Shown one piece after another: positions 1 through 7,547 of a stretch of DNA of 11,966 nucleotides. The stretch's first letter is position 1. Every line of letters starts with the position of its first letter. The position numbers and the translations under genes are program-made. Origin of the DNA: Tannerella sp. (lineage in GTDB: Bacteria; Bacteroidota; Bacteroidia; Bacteroidales; Tannerellaceae); NCBI GenBank assembly GCA_031283915.1, contig JAITAY010000087.1, positions 1 through 11,966 on the forward strand. The letters are read 5' to 3'. The notes beneath the pieces were generated by a model that saw nothing but the letters and a program-made list of their open reading frames with translations, searched no databases and had not been told where the DNA came from.

Positions 1-34
1 AATAACGGGTAGTTTCCCCAAGCCTGAAAACAGT

Positions 35-42
35 TATTTTTG
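35..42 (+). promoter_or_regulatory. possible -7 promoter box (weak)
   Basis: The sequence TATTTTTG fits the Bacteroides -7 consensus TAnnTTTG. About 18 bases upstream there is only GTTT, a partial -33 element. It would read toward the IS110 remnant. The match is short and nothing intact lies downstream, so this may be chance or a relic of the insertion element. Confidence 0.2.
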
Positions 43-115
43 CACACAAAAAAAGTTTCGAGCAAAAGAAACCGAAAAATCTATGGTGCAAAGACGCCCC
101 TTAGGAGTCTGGTTC

Positions 116-651
116 AGACGGAAAAGAAGCCCCAATTGGTACTTTGATACCGTACAGGAGATTTTCCTGGACATCCATTCCGTCCCTTGCTCGAAACTCA
201 AATCCAGACCTCAATCACAGGTATCAGCGAGTGGAGCGCCCTGTGTATATTTTCGGAAGTCGGGCCGGATATGAGCTGCTGGAAAACCGAAAAACATTTT
301 ACCTCCCGGCTGGGTCTGGCGCCTAATACTAAAATATCAGGCGGAAAAGTGCTCAGCAGCCATGTGCCCCGTAAAAAGCACTGTGCAGGTCAGGCCTTCC
401 GTCCGGCCGCCCTGAGTATCTCAAACAGCAAAGGGCCTTTGGGTGATTTTTACCGCCGCATTCGCTCCTTTGCCGGCGCTCCCAAAGCCCTTGTAACGGT
501 CGCTCGCAAACCGGCAGTCATTTATTACCGGATGATGACCGCCAAACAGGCTTTTCATCCGGAGGCCTTGGTGCAAAGTCAGGAAAAGTATAAACAGCAT
601 AAAATCAAACAGCTGGAAAGAAAACCGGAAAAACTCAAGAACGCTGCCTGA
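116..651 (+). pseudogene. IS110-family transposase remnant (C-terminal part, frameshifted)
   Basis: This is the decayed 3' end of an IS110/IS116/IS902-type transposase, a family that pairs an N-terminal RuvC-like DEDD domain with a C-terminal Tnp domain carrying a catalytic serine. From 187 to the TGA at 649-651 one frame reads through the C-terminal domain: GISEWSALCIFSEVGPDMSCW, then WKTEKHF, LGLAPNTKISGGKVLSS, and a charged tail with QSQEKYKQHKIKQLE. These are typical of Bacteroidales IS110 proteins. About 116-175 continues the protein in another frame (RRKRSPNWYFDTVQEIF), so a frameshift lies near 170-187. In the 187 frame an in-frame TGA at 145-147 blocks extension, and the listed TTG at 187 is not a real start. 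I cannot recognise the RuvC-like half in the 115 bases before it. The gene is almost certainly dead. It marks past transposition beside the uvrA cluster. Confidence 0.85.
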
Positions 652-714
652 AGCCGGTTTCACTAAAATATAAGGGATTGTATATGAATGTTTTGCGATG
701 TTATTACACAGGAG

Positions 715-735
715 CTCATGTTACGCAAAGTCATG
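715..735 (+). repeat. 21-bp dispersed repeat, copy 1
   Basis: These 21 bases are the exact reverse complement of 11625-11645. The motif contains CATG near both ends and the core TTACGCAAAG. The flanks of the two copies do not match, so the shared block is short. An exact 21-base match within 12 kb is far beyond chance. Confidence 0.8.
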
Positions 736-849
736 TGTTAGGCACAGCGTTTGGCATTTCGGCGCCCCGTCATCCCCCCAACGACGGCATTGCCCGAATG
801 GGTATGAAGGCGTATGTCCGATGCCGGTATCTTCTCCGCTATTCATAAT

Positions 850-884
850 CATTAACCATTAACCATTAACCATTCATCATTCAT
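850..884. repeat. heptamer tandem repeat
   Basis: Three copies of CATTAAC (850-870) are followed by two of CATTCAT (871-884); on the minus strand this reads as GTTAATG and ATGAATG units. It is a simple-sequence tract in non-coding DNA, probably formed by slippage. No function is visible. Confidence 0.85.
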
Positions 885-897
885 CAAAGCCTTATTC

Positions 898-953
898 AAA
901 TAACCAAACAACCTTCGTAACAGGGATTGAAACACATTCTTTACGATCTTATT
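898..953. repeat. intergenic repeat, copy A
   Basis: This aligns with 1241-1297 at about 47 of 57 positions with one single-base gap. Shared blocks include AACAACCTT, CAGGG, TTGAAA, TTACGA and CTTATT. A looser match continues on the left, where both copies have CCTTATT (890-896 and 1222-1228). A 6-bp hairpin follows copy A at 957-973. Confidence 0.75.
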
Positions 954-956
954 GTT

Positions 957-973
957 CCGTCGCGTTACGACGG
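957..973. other. hairpin after repeat copy A
   Basis: CCGTCG (957-962) and CGACGG (968-973) form a perfect 6-bp stem around the loop CGTTA. There is no T-tract on either side, so it does not look like an intrinsic terminator. Copy B has no equivalent hairpin in its following sequence. Confidence 0.5.
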
Positions 974-1068
974 ATGAGTCCCCGAATTTATGATATGAAA
1001 AGAAAGATTCGTTTTCGTTTCCAGGAAAATGTTTCTTTCTTCTGAAATTTCTCCGAAAATACGTTCGG

Positions 1069-1101
1069 ACTTCCTCCGACCTTCCTCCGACCCTCCTCCG
1101 A
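1069..1101. repeat. three tandem 11-bp repeats
   Basis: The units are ACTTCCTCCGA (1069-1079), CCTTCCTCCGA (1080-1090) and CCCTCCTCCGA (1091-1101). They differ only at the first three bases. Related TCCGA sequence occurs just upstream (CTCCGAAAAT, 1051-1060). The minus strand reads as repeated TCGGAGGA. The function is unknown. Confidence 0.8.
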
Positions 1102-1240
1102 GGTGCACCTGCTCCTTTAATCGTTAAAAAGAAACAAGAAAACAATTGGGAGAAAACTTTTTATTGCGATTTGATACATTTGTTTACACACATCTTTGGC
1201 GATGTGCTATTCTGATAAAAACCTTATTTCTACCCTATTT

Positions 1241-1297
1241 AAAGAACAAAACAACCTTAGTAGCAGGGTTTGAAATACATACCCTTACGACCTTATT
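1241..1297. repeat. intergenic repeat, copy B, abutting the uvrA stop codon
   Basis: This is the partner of copy A (898-953). It ends three bases before the uvrA stop complement at 1301-1303, so in the uvrA transcript it would be the first part of the 3' untranslated region. The separation of 343 bases and the uneven divergence point to an old duplication or two members of a dispersed family. Confidence 0.75.
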
Positions 1298-1300
1298 ACC

Positions 1301-4150
1301 TTATGGTGCTGTCGCGTCTGGCGCGTCCCTCAGCTTTTCTTTCAGGTAGCGTCCCGTATAGGATTCTTTGCAGGCGGCGATTTCCCGGGGCGTACCGGCA
1401 CAGACCAGCTTGCCGCCCGCTTTTCCGCCTTCCGGACCCAGGTCGATGACGTAATCCGCACATTTGATGACGTCCGGGTGATGTTCGATGATAACGATCG
1501 TATGCCCTTTTGTTATCAACGCCTGAAAAGCGTTCAGCAGCGTTTGGATGTCATGAAAGTGCAGGCCGGTCGTCGGTTCGTCGAAGATGAACAGCATCGG
1601 TTCGGGCTTTTCCATGCTCAGATAAAAAGCCAGCTTGACACGCTGGTTTTCACCTCCGGAAAGCGTCGAAGACGTCTGTCCCAGCTTGACGTAGCCTAAT
1701 CCGACGTCCTGCAGCGGTTTCAGTTTCCTGATAATCTTTTTCGATTGCGTGCCGGTATGTTTTTCGAAAAACTCAACCGCCTGGTTAATGGTCATCTCCA
1801 GCACATCGTAGATGTTGGCGCCATGAAACTCCACTTCCAGCAAATCCGGCTGGAAACGTTTCCCGTGGCAAACCTCGCATTCCAGCGTAATATCGGCCAT
1901 GAACTGCATTTCGACCGTAATTCGTCCCTCTCCCTTGCATTCCTCGCAACGCCCGCCTTCCTTGTTGAACGAAAAGGAGGCCGACGAATAGCCCATTTGC
2001 CGGGCCAAGGGCTGATCGGCAAACAGTTTGCGTATCTCGTCGTAAGCTCCGATATACGTCACCGGATTGGAACGCGAACTCTTGCCGATGGAATTTTGAT
2101 CGACAAACTCAATCGCCCGGATTTGTTGGAGATCACCGGTGATTTTGCGGCAGTCTACAAGTGGCTGTGCATTGTCCAGCAGTCGCTTGACGCCTTCGTA
2201 GAAGACGTCGCGCACCAGCGAACTCTTGCCCGACCCGCTCACGCCCGTTACGACCGTCATCACATGCAACGGAAACTTCACGTCGATGCCTTTCAGGTTG
2301 TTTCTGCGTGCGCCCTTGACTTCGAGATACTGGTTCCATTTTCTTGTAAAAATCGGAGGTTCAATCCTGTCTTTCCCCGTCAGATAGCGTACCGTATAGC
2401 TGTTGCTGTCCGGCGGCAGTGCGTTGGCAGGCCCCTGGAAAACGACCTCGCCACCCAACCGTCCGGCTTTCGGGCCGATGTCGATGAGGTAGTCGGCCGT
2501 CCGGATGATTTCCTCGTCATGCTCCACGATAATGACGGTGTTTCCCAGCGCCTGAAGCTGGCGCAAGACCCGGATCAGCAAATCCGTGTCGCGCGGATGC
2601 AGGCCGATGCTCGGTTCGTCGAGGATGTAGAGTGAACCGACTAAACTGCTTCCCAGCGAGGTGGCCAGGTTAATCCGCTGGCTTTCGCCGCCGGAGAGCG
2701 TAGACGACAGCCGGTCGAGCGTCAGGTAACCCAGTCCGACATCCAGCAGGTATTGGATCCGGTTTCTTATTTCGGTCAATAGCCGTTTGGCAATGACGGT
2801 ATCCGTTTCATTTAATGGCAGCCGGTCAAAAAAGACCTTCAATTCGCTCACGGGCATGGTCACCCATTCGGCAATCGACTTGCCTCCGACTTTCACATAC
2901 AGCGCGCCGGCTTTCAGGCGGCTGCCCCGACAAGACGAACAGGTGGTCTTGCCCCGGAAACGCGCCTGCAACACCCGGTATTGAATTTTGTAGAGATTGT
3001 TTTCGACATGTTTGAAAAAGTCGTCAATCCCCTGTACCTCTTTGGCTCCGTGCCACAAAAGGGATCTTTCGGCTTCGGTCAAATCACAATACGCACGGTG
3101 TATCGGGAAATTATATGGAGCCGACCGGAGGATGAACTCGCGTTGCCATTCGCCCTGGACGTCCCCTTTCCAGCAAGCGACGGCGCCTTCATAAACCGAC
3201 AAGCTCTTATCCGGTATCACCAGATTTTCATCAATGCCGAGCGTCTTCCCGAAGCCTTCACATACGGGACAGGCGCCCATCGGGTTATTGAAATTGAACA
3301 TCCAGTCCGACGGTTCTTCAAAGACGATACCGTCGGCTTCAAATTTCTTTGAAAATTCGTACAAGACGGTTTCGTCCGGCAAGTAGACCCGCAGGCGGCA
3401 AGTGTCCCGGCCTTCGTAAAACGCGGTTTCGACGGAATCGGCCAGCCGGTTTTGTTGCAGTCTGTCGCCGGATACTTCCAGCCGGTCGATCAGCAGTTCT
3501 ACACCCGTTTCCGGCAATGCGGGCTGATCCAACGCTTCACCGATACGGCTTACTTCGCCATTGATTTCTAATCGCGTATATCCCTCTTTCCGGAGGATAT
3601 CCAATTGTTCCCGCATCTTACGGCCTTCCGGGAGAATCACGGGCGCATAAACGGCAAAACGAGTGCCGACGGGATAACTCAACACCGTTTTCACTACGTC
3701 GCTCACCTGATGTTTCTTCACTTCCTTCCCCGAAACCGGCGAGATGGTTTTCCCTATCCGTGCGAATAACAGGCGCAAGTAATCGTAAATTTCCGTCGAT
3801 GTTCCGACGGTGGAACGCGGATTGCGGACATTCACCTTCTGTTCGATGGCTATTGCAGGCGGAATACCTTTGATATAATCACATTCCGGTTTACTCATCC
3901 GTCCGAGAAACTGACGGGCATAGGCAGAAAGACTCTCCACATAACGCCGCTGTCCCTCGGCATAGAGCGTATCGAACGCCAGCGACGACTTCCCGCTGCC
4001 CGACAAACCGGTGATGACAACGAGTTGGTTGCGTGGAATATCCACGTCGATATTTTTAAGATTGTTGACCCGCGCGCCCTTGATATGAATACAGGCGTCG
4101 CTGGTTGCTGTTTCCGTCTCCTTTCGCATCAGACTTCTGTGGTTTTGCAT
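1301..4150 (-). CDS. uvrA: excinuclease ABC subunit A (UvrA)
   Basis: UvrA is the DNA-damage sensor of nucleotide excision repair. It works as an ATP-dependent dimer that loads UvrB on damaged DNA, in the cytoplasm. The 949-residue protein has the full family layout: Walker A GLSGSGKS (48-55), cysteine pairs CPVC (294-297) and CSSC (404-407), ABC signature LSGGE (485-489), Walker B ILDEPSIGLH (509-518), a second Walker A GVSGSGKS (636-643), the zinc-binding pairs C735/C738 and C758/C761, a second signature LSGGE (830-834) and Walker B IFDEPTTGLH (855-864). Its length and complete insertion region favour classical UvrA over the shorter UvrA2 type. The ATG at 4150 lies 6 bases after the pepD stop (TTCGGG between them), so the two are probably co-transcribed. 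Met8 (4129) is an alternative start. Repeat copy B lies immediately past the stop. Confidence 0.97.
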   Translation of the reverse strand: MQNHRSLMRKETETATSDACIHIKGARVNNLKNIDVDIPRNQLVVITGLSGSGKSSLAFDTLYAEGQRRYVESLSAYARQFLGRMSKPECDYIKGIPPAIAIEQKVNVRNPRSTVGTSTEIYDYLRLLFARIGKTISPVSGKEVKKHQVSDVVKTVLSYPVGTRFAVYAPVILPEGRKMREQLDILRKEGYTRLEINGEVSRIGEALDQPALPETGVELLIDRLEVSGDRLQQNRLADSVETAFYEGRDTCRLRVYLPDETVLYEFSKKFEADGIVFEEPSDWMFNFNNPMGACPVCEGFGKTLGIDENLVIPDKSLSVYEGAVACWKGDVQGEWQREFILRSAPYNFPIHRAYCDLTEAERSLLWHGAKEVQGIDDFFKHVENNLYKIQYRVLQARFRGKTTCSSCRGSRLKAGALYVKVGGKSIAEWVTMPVSELKVFFDRLPLNETDTVIAKRLLTEIRNRIQYLLDVGLGYLTLDRLSSTLSGGESQRINLATSLGSSLVGSLYILDEPSIGLHPRDTDLLIRVLRQLQALGNTVIIVEHDEEIIRTADYLIDIGPKAGRLGGEVVFQGPANALPPDSNSYTVRYLTGKDRIEPPIFTRKWNQYLEVKGARRNNLKGIDVKFPLHVMTVVTGVSGSGKSSLVRDVFYEGVKRLLDNAQPLVDCRKITGDLQQIRAIEFVDQNSIGKSSRSNPVTYIGAYDEIRKLFADQPLARQMGYSSASFSFNKEGGRCEECKGEGRITVEMQFMADITLECEVCHGKRFQPDLLEVEFHGANIYDVLEMTINQAVEFFEKHTGTQSKKIIRKLKPLQDVGLGYVKLGQTSSTLSGGENQRVKLAFYLSMEKPEPMLFIFDEPTTGLHFHDIQTLLNAFQALITKGHTIVIIEHHPDVIKCADYVIDLGPEGGKAGGKLVCAGTPREIAACKESYTGRYLKEKLRDAPDATAP

Positions 4151-4156
4151 CCCGAA

Positions 4157-5617
4157 TCAACGGATTGCCTCCAGCGTGGCAACCAAAAAATCCTTTACTT
4201 TCCCGACCGAATCAATCTTCACGGCTTCGTTCGGTGAATGCGGATACACCAGATCCGGGCCGAACGAAATCATCTCCATATCGGGATATGTTTCCTGAAT
4301 GATACCACATTCCAGTCCGGCATGTATGACTTTGACGGCAGGTTCTTTCCCGTACCGTTGACGGTACACCTCCCGCATGGTTTTCAGGATGGGCGAATGG
4401 ATGTCGGGCTGCCAGCCGCCATACGCATTTCCATATTCGACCTTGGCGCCGGCCAGCGAAAAAACACTTTCCAGCGAAGAACAGACGGCCTCCTTCCGGC
4501 TTTCGGATGAACTGCGCGCCAATATCCGGATGTCTATTTTCCCTTTGGAAGACTCGACAACAGCCAGGTTCGACGATGATTCCACCGTGCCGGGAAAATC
4601 ATGCAACAGGTTGATCACACCGTTCTGACAACCTTCCACTGCATTAATCAAATCATCCTGTACCTCTTCCGGAATCAACGCTAACGGCGGCTGCGTAATT
4701 TCCGCCGAGAAGGAAATGCCCTCCGTTTCGATACCGGCATATTCCGCGCGCCACAACTCCCGGCAATCCGCTACAAACTCCCACAATGCCTCTACGTTGT
4801 CATTCGGCAGTGTGATGACGGCAACGGCTTCGCGTGGAATGGCATTTCGCGCCGAACCACCCTTTATGCAGGCCAATCGTGCACCGTAATCGCGTATGGC
4901 CTCCTTCAGGAAACGAAACATCAGTTTGTTTGCATTGGCGCGTCCCAGATGAATATCTATCCCCGAATGACCGCCCGACAAACCGGTCAGCATCACTTTT
5001 ACAGGCACATCGCCTTCAATCAGTGGCGCTCCCTTTTTGTACCGGAACGTGATATTCAAGTCCGTTCCTCCGGCGCATCCGGCAAACAGACTGCCTTCCT
5101 CCTCCGAATCGCAGTTCAGCAACGTACGCCCCTGCAACCAGTGAGGTTTCAGGCCGAATGCACCGACCATGCCGACTTCCTCATCTACCGTAAACAGCGC
5201 TTCCAGCGGACCGTGTTTCAGCGATTGGTCAGCCAGCACGGCCAGCATCAGCGCCACGCCGATCCCGTTATCGGCGCCCAGCGTCGTCTCGCGCGCCCTC
5301 ACCCATGCTCCGTCAACACAGGCGTCGATCGAGTCTTTCAGAAAATCATGAGTCACAGCGGTGTTTTTTTGCGGCACCATGTCCAGATGCGACTGGAGCA
5401 CTACGATTTTCCGGTCTTCAAAACCGGGGGTAGCCGGTTTGCAAATCAGGACATTCCCGGCTTCGTCCTGCTTTGTTTCCAGACCTTGCGCCTCGCCGAA
5501 GGACAGGATGTATTTCGTGATGCCGTCCATGTGGCCGGTTGGACGGGGAATCTGTGTAAGGTCGTAAAAATAGCGCCAAACATCGGATGGCTTTAGTTCT
5601 AAAATACTGTTGCCCAT
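4157..5617 (-). CDS. pepD: aminoacyl-histidine dipeptidase (PepD, peptidase family M20C)
   Basis: PepD is a cytoplasmic di-zinc exopeptidase that cleaves dipeptides such as Xaa-His (carnosine-type), recycling amino acids. The 486-residue protein aligns along its whole length with Escherichia coli PepD. Metal and catalytic positions are visible: SHLDM with H77 and D79, GADNG with D116, DEEVG with E146/E147, CDSEEE with D170, and YPHSPNE with H460. The dimerisation (lid) domain lies about 206-395 with TGLSGGHSG and RNAIPRE, and the C-terminal part has GGWQPD and IHAGLECG. No signal peptide is seen. The start is the ATG at 5617, 11 bases after the upstream membrane-protein stop, preceded by a purine-rich AAGAAGAG. 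It is the middle gene of the minus-strand cluster. Nothing suggests inactivation. Confidence 0.95.
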   Translation of the reverse strand: MGNSILELKPSDVWRYFYDLTQIPRPTGHMDGITKYILSFGEAQGLETKQDEAGNVLICKPATPGFEDRKIVVLQSHLDMVPQKNTAVTHDFLKDSIDACVDGAWVRARETTLGADNGIGVALMLAVLADQSLKHGPLEALFTVDEEVGMVGAFGLKPHWLQGRTLLNCDSEEEGSLFAGCAGGTDLNITFRYKKGAPLIEGDVPVKVMLTGLSGGHSGIDIHLGRANANKLMFRFLKEAIRDYGARLACIKGGSARNAIPREAVAVITLPNDNVEALWEFVADCRELWRAEYAGIETEGISFSAEITQPPLALIPEEVQDDLINAVEGCQNGVINLLHDFPGTVESSSNLAVVESSKGKIDIRILARSSSESRKEAVCSSLESVFSLAGAKVEYGNAYGGWQPDIHSPILKTMREVYRQRYGKEPAVKVIHAGLECGIIQETYPDMEMISFGPDLVYPHSPNEAVKIDSVGKVKDFLVATLEAIR

Positions 5618-5628
5618 ATCTCTTCTTT

Positions 5629-6609
5629 TTATGATTGTTCCTTTAACTTTCCATCATTTTTAATTGAAAGCATCGCAATGCCGAAAAGCCCGCACAGGAC
5701 GGTCCAAATGGATTGGAAGGCGAATACGACCGTTGCAAAAGCCTTGGCTTGTATCATATCCACCCTGAAAACGTTCATGCCGAACACGACGGCTGCCTGC
5801 CACGGCCCCAGTCCGCCATTGGAAGGAATCCCCATGCTGAGGCTGCTCACGGCAAAGATAAACAGTCCGGCGGTGAAGCCCAGTTTCGCCGTAAAGTCAA
5901 ACGCATGGAAGGCGATGAAAAAATACAGGAAATACGAAACCCAAATACCCAATGTATAGATGAAGAAACGCATTTTACGTTCCATTCGCCGGATTTGCAG
6001 GAGATCCTTCCAGAGAGTGGCGAAAAAACAGATGATTTTCTTGACGACATAGTTTTTCCGGAGCAAAAACATTACCGAAACGATAAGCGCCAACAAAATC
6101 AGGCAGCCCATGTAGAACGAAGGCGAAACGAGCCATTCCGGGAGGTCGAACTCATGCATGTTCCCGTAAAAAATCCGGGCGTTGAGCAAAATGGCCAGCA
6201 AGAAAATCAGGGCGACCATGATCATGTCGAACAGGCGATCCACAATCAGCGTGCCGATTAACTTGGTCAACGGTATTTTTTCTTCTTTCGCCAGCACACC
6301 GCACCGCCAGATTTCCCCCGCGCGCGGCAGGGCGAAATTGACGGCATAGCTCCCCAGTACGGCGTATATCAAGTTCGACTTGCGCGGCTGATAGCCCAGC
6401 GGATGGATCAGCAAATCCCATCGCAATCCGCGAATCAGGTTCCCCACAAGGCCGAATATCAGTGAAAAGGTCAATACATACCAATTCGTTCCGAGGATAT
6501 TCGTCCACAATTCGTTGAAATCGGTTTTGGCGTATAAAAAGTACAAGATCACAATTCCCAACCCCAGGGGAATGAAGATTTTCAATAGCTGTGTTAATTT
6601 ACTGGACAT
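5629..6609 (-). CDS. flippase-like / lysylphosphatidylglycerol synthase TM-domain protein (YbhN/UPF0104 type)
   Basis: This is a polytopic inner-membrane protein of 326 residues with roughly eight hydrophobic segments, near 10-27, 43-60, 80-93, 115-142, 164-183, 213-236, 245-262 and 288-315. It matches the membrane domain shared by MprF-type LPG synthases and the stand-alone YbhN/UPF0104 family. The family landmarks are RGLRW (60-64), NFALPRAGEIWR (91-102), VDRLFD (123-128) and GIPSNGGLGPWQ (260-271). It lacks an aminoacyl-transferase domain, so it should not make lysyl-PG itself. Lipid or lipid-linked sugar translocation is a family-level guess. The frame is open upstream to 7053, but those 148 residues are antisense to rsmA, hydrophilic and non-homologous. 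The ATG at 6609, giving MSSKLTQLLK, is chosen, and it lies just downstream of a good -7 box. It leads the pepD-uvrA cluster. Confidence 0.88.
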   Translation of the reverse strand: MSSKLTQLLKIFIPLGLGIVILYFLYAKTDFNELWTNILGTNWYVLTFSLIFGLVGNLIRGLRWDLLIHPLGYQPRKSNLIYAVLGSYAVNFALPRAGEIWRCGVLAKEEKIPLTKLIGTLIVDRLFDMIMVALIFLLAILLNARIFYGNMHEFDLPEWLVSPSFYMGCLILLALIVSVMFLLRKNYVVKKIICFFATLWKDLLQIRRMERKMRFFIYTLGIWVSYFLYFFIAFHAFDFTAKLGFTAGLFIFAVSSLSMGIPSNGGLGPWQAAVVFGMNVFRVDMIQAKAFATVVFAFQSIWTVLCGLFGIAMLSIKNDGKLKEQS

Positions 6610-6633
6610 ATCGTTCCGTTCCTGTTTTTTTAT

Positions 6634-6641
6634 TATTTTTG
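6634..6641 (+). promoter_or_regulatory. -7 promoter box for rsmA
   Basis: TATTTTTG matches the Bacteroides -7 consensus TAnnTTTG and would start transcription near 6648, about 28 bases before the rsmA ATG. No clear TTTG -33 element lies at the expected distance. It sits 7 bases from the opposing box on the other strand. Confidence 0.5.
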
Positions 6642-6648
6642 CTCGCCG

Positions 6649-6656
6649 CAAAGGTA
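6649..6656 (-). promoter_or_regulatory. -7 promoter box for the flippase-pepD-uvrA cluster
   Basis: On the minus strand this reads TACCTTTG followed by C, a very typical Bacteroidales -7 box. It predicts a start near 6642 and a leader of about 33 bases before the ATG at 6609. No strong -33 TTTG is seen upstream. Confidence 0.6.
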
Positions 6657-6666
6657 CTATTTTTCC

Positions 6667-6670
6667 GGAG
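6667..6670 (+). promoter_or_regulatory. ribosome binding site of rsmA
   Basis: GGAG ends 5 bases before the ATG at 6676. It is one of the few Shine-Dalgarno-like sites in the window and supports that start. Confidence 0.55.
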
Positions 6671-6675
6671 AATTC

Positions 6676-7497
6676 ATGTACAGTAGAAAGATACTTCCCA
6701 AAAAAACGCTGGGACAACATTTTCTGAAAGACGCGGACGTGGCGCGACGCATCGCCGCGACGCTGTCCGGATACCGCGGGCTGCCCGTGCTGGAGGTAGG
6801 CGCGGGGACGGGCGTGCTCACCCGTTTCCTGCTGAACGAAGGACACGACCTGACGGTGGTCGAGATCGACCGCGAGTCGGTGGACTATTTGCACAAGCAT
6901 TTTCCGCCGTTGTCCGGTCGCATCCTGGCGGAAGACTTCCTCCGGCTCGATTTGGCTGCGCTGTATCCGGGAAAAACGTGCTGCCTGATCGGGAATTATC
7001 CCTACCATATTTCCAGCCAGATCTTTTTCAAGGCGCTGGACTGCCGGGAACAAGTCATCTGTTGTGCGGGAATGGTGCAGAAAGAAGTAGCCGAACGGCT
7101 GGCTGCCGGGCCGGGCAGCAGGACGTACGGGATTATCAGCGCCCTGATACAGCCCTGGTACGAGGTGGAATACCTGTTTACCGTCGGCGCGGAAGTGTTC
7201 GATCCGCCACCCAAGGTACAGAGCGCCGTGATCCGCATGACCCGCAACAGCCGCAAGGCGCTGGATTGCGATGAACAGCTATACCGTCAGGTGGTCAAAA
7301 CTTCTTTCAATCAACGCCGCAAGACGTTGCGAAACTCCCTGAAACCGCTGCTGGGGAAGGATTTCCCGGAGTATGCCCTGCCGGTTTTTGACCTGCGCCC
7401 CGAACAGTTGTCGGTCGAACAGTTCATGGAACTTACGCGCCTGGCAGAACGTGTCGGATTGCCAACGGGTTTACGGGACAAAGGGAATGACACGTAG
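6676..7497 (+). CDS. rsmA: 16S rRNA (adenine1518-N6/adenine1519-N6)-dimethyltransferase RsmA (KsgA)
   Basis: RsmA uses S-adenosylmethionine to dimethylate two adjacent adenines in helix 45 of 16S rRNA, a late step in 30S subunit maturation; its loss classically gives kasugamycin resistance. The 273-residue protein shows the family motifs: KKTLGQHFL (9-17), the SAM-binding loop LEVGAGTG (39-46), VVEID (61-65) with the ribose-binding acid, and the catalytic motif NYPYHISS (107-114), where most relatives have NLPY or NIPY and Bacteroidetes often have Y. QKEVAERLAAGPGSRTYG (135-152) and VFDPPPKVQSAV (174-185) are also typical. The ATG at 6676 is supported by GGAG upstream and by the conserved N-terminus. 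It is divergent from the flippase-like gene. A stem-loop begins at its stop codon (7497-7529). The gene looks intact. Confidence 0.96.
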   Translation: MYSRKILPKKTLGQHFLKDADVARRIAATLSGYRGLPVLEVGAGTGVLTRFLLNEGHDLTVVEIDRESVDYLHKHFPPLSGRILAEDFLRLDLAALYPGKTCCLIGNYPYHISSQIFFKALDCREQVICCAGMVQKEVAERLAAGPGSRTYGIISALIQPWYEVEYLFTVGAEVFDPPPKVQSAVIRMTRNSRKALDCDEQLYRQVVKTSFNQRRKTLRNSLKPLLGKDFPEYALPVFDLRPEQLSVEQFMELTRLAERVGLPTGLRDKGNDT

Positions 7498-7529
7498 GGA
7501 CTATATATAAAGAGGTAGTTAGTAGTCCC
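7497..7529 (+). terminator. stem-loop at the rsmA stop, possible terminator
   Basis: GGGACTA (7497-7503) pairs perfectly with TAGTCCC (7523-7529) around a 19-base loop that begins TATATAAAG. There is no T-run after the stem, so this is not a standard intrinsic terminator. Its position right at the rsmA stop makes a 3'-end role possible. Confidence 0.3.
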
Positions 7530-7547
7530 CCAATAAAAGCATACAGC

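Larger units (their letters stand above)
652..1300. other. non-coding repeat-rich gap between IS110 remnant and uvrA end
   Basis: I find no believable gene here. A 97-codon minus-strand frame (852-1145) only reads through short tandem repeats and has arginine-rich, low-complexity content. The interval holds, in order: a 21-bp motif repeated inverted at 11625-11645, a C-rich stretch with a weak stem (arms near 765-769 and 781-785), heptamer repeats (850-884), repeat copy A (898-953) followed by a hairpin (957-973), three 11-bp repeats (1069-1101), and repeat copy B (1241-1297). No tRNA was seen. No convincing U-tract terminator is visible for uvrA, which ends at 1301. Confidence 0.6.

Noticed and set aside
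765..785. Terminator or riboswitch in the C-rich stretch
   Set aside because: Only a 5-bp stem (CCGTC with GACGG) is visible, with no T-tract and no recognised riboswitch core.
910..932. Isolated CRISPR-like repeat end (GGGATTGAAAC at 922-932, and a similar sequence near 1266)
   Set aside because: Only two copies 343 bases apart, similarity extends well past any repeat unit, and no spacers or cas genes are seen. It is better explained as part of the paired intergenic repeats.
852..1145. 97-codon minus-strand ORF
   Set aside because: It runs through heptamer and 11-bp repeats, is rich in arginine, matches no family I recognise and has no ribosome binding site.
1745..2635. 296-codon plus-strand ORF
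   Set aside because: It is antisense to uvrA, whose protein is complete and conserved over the same bases. It is a shadow frame.
6610..7053. N-terminal extension of the flippase-like protein
   Set aside because: These 148 residues are antisense to rsmA, hydrophilic and not found in the family; the ATG at 6609 sits behind a good -7 box.
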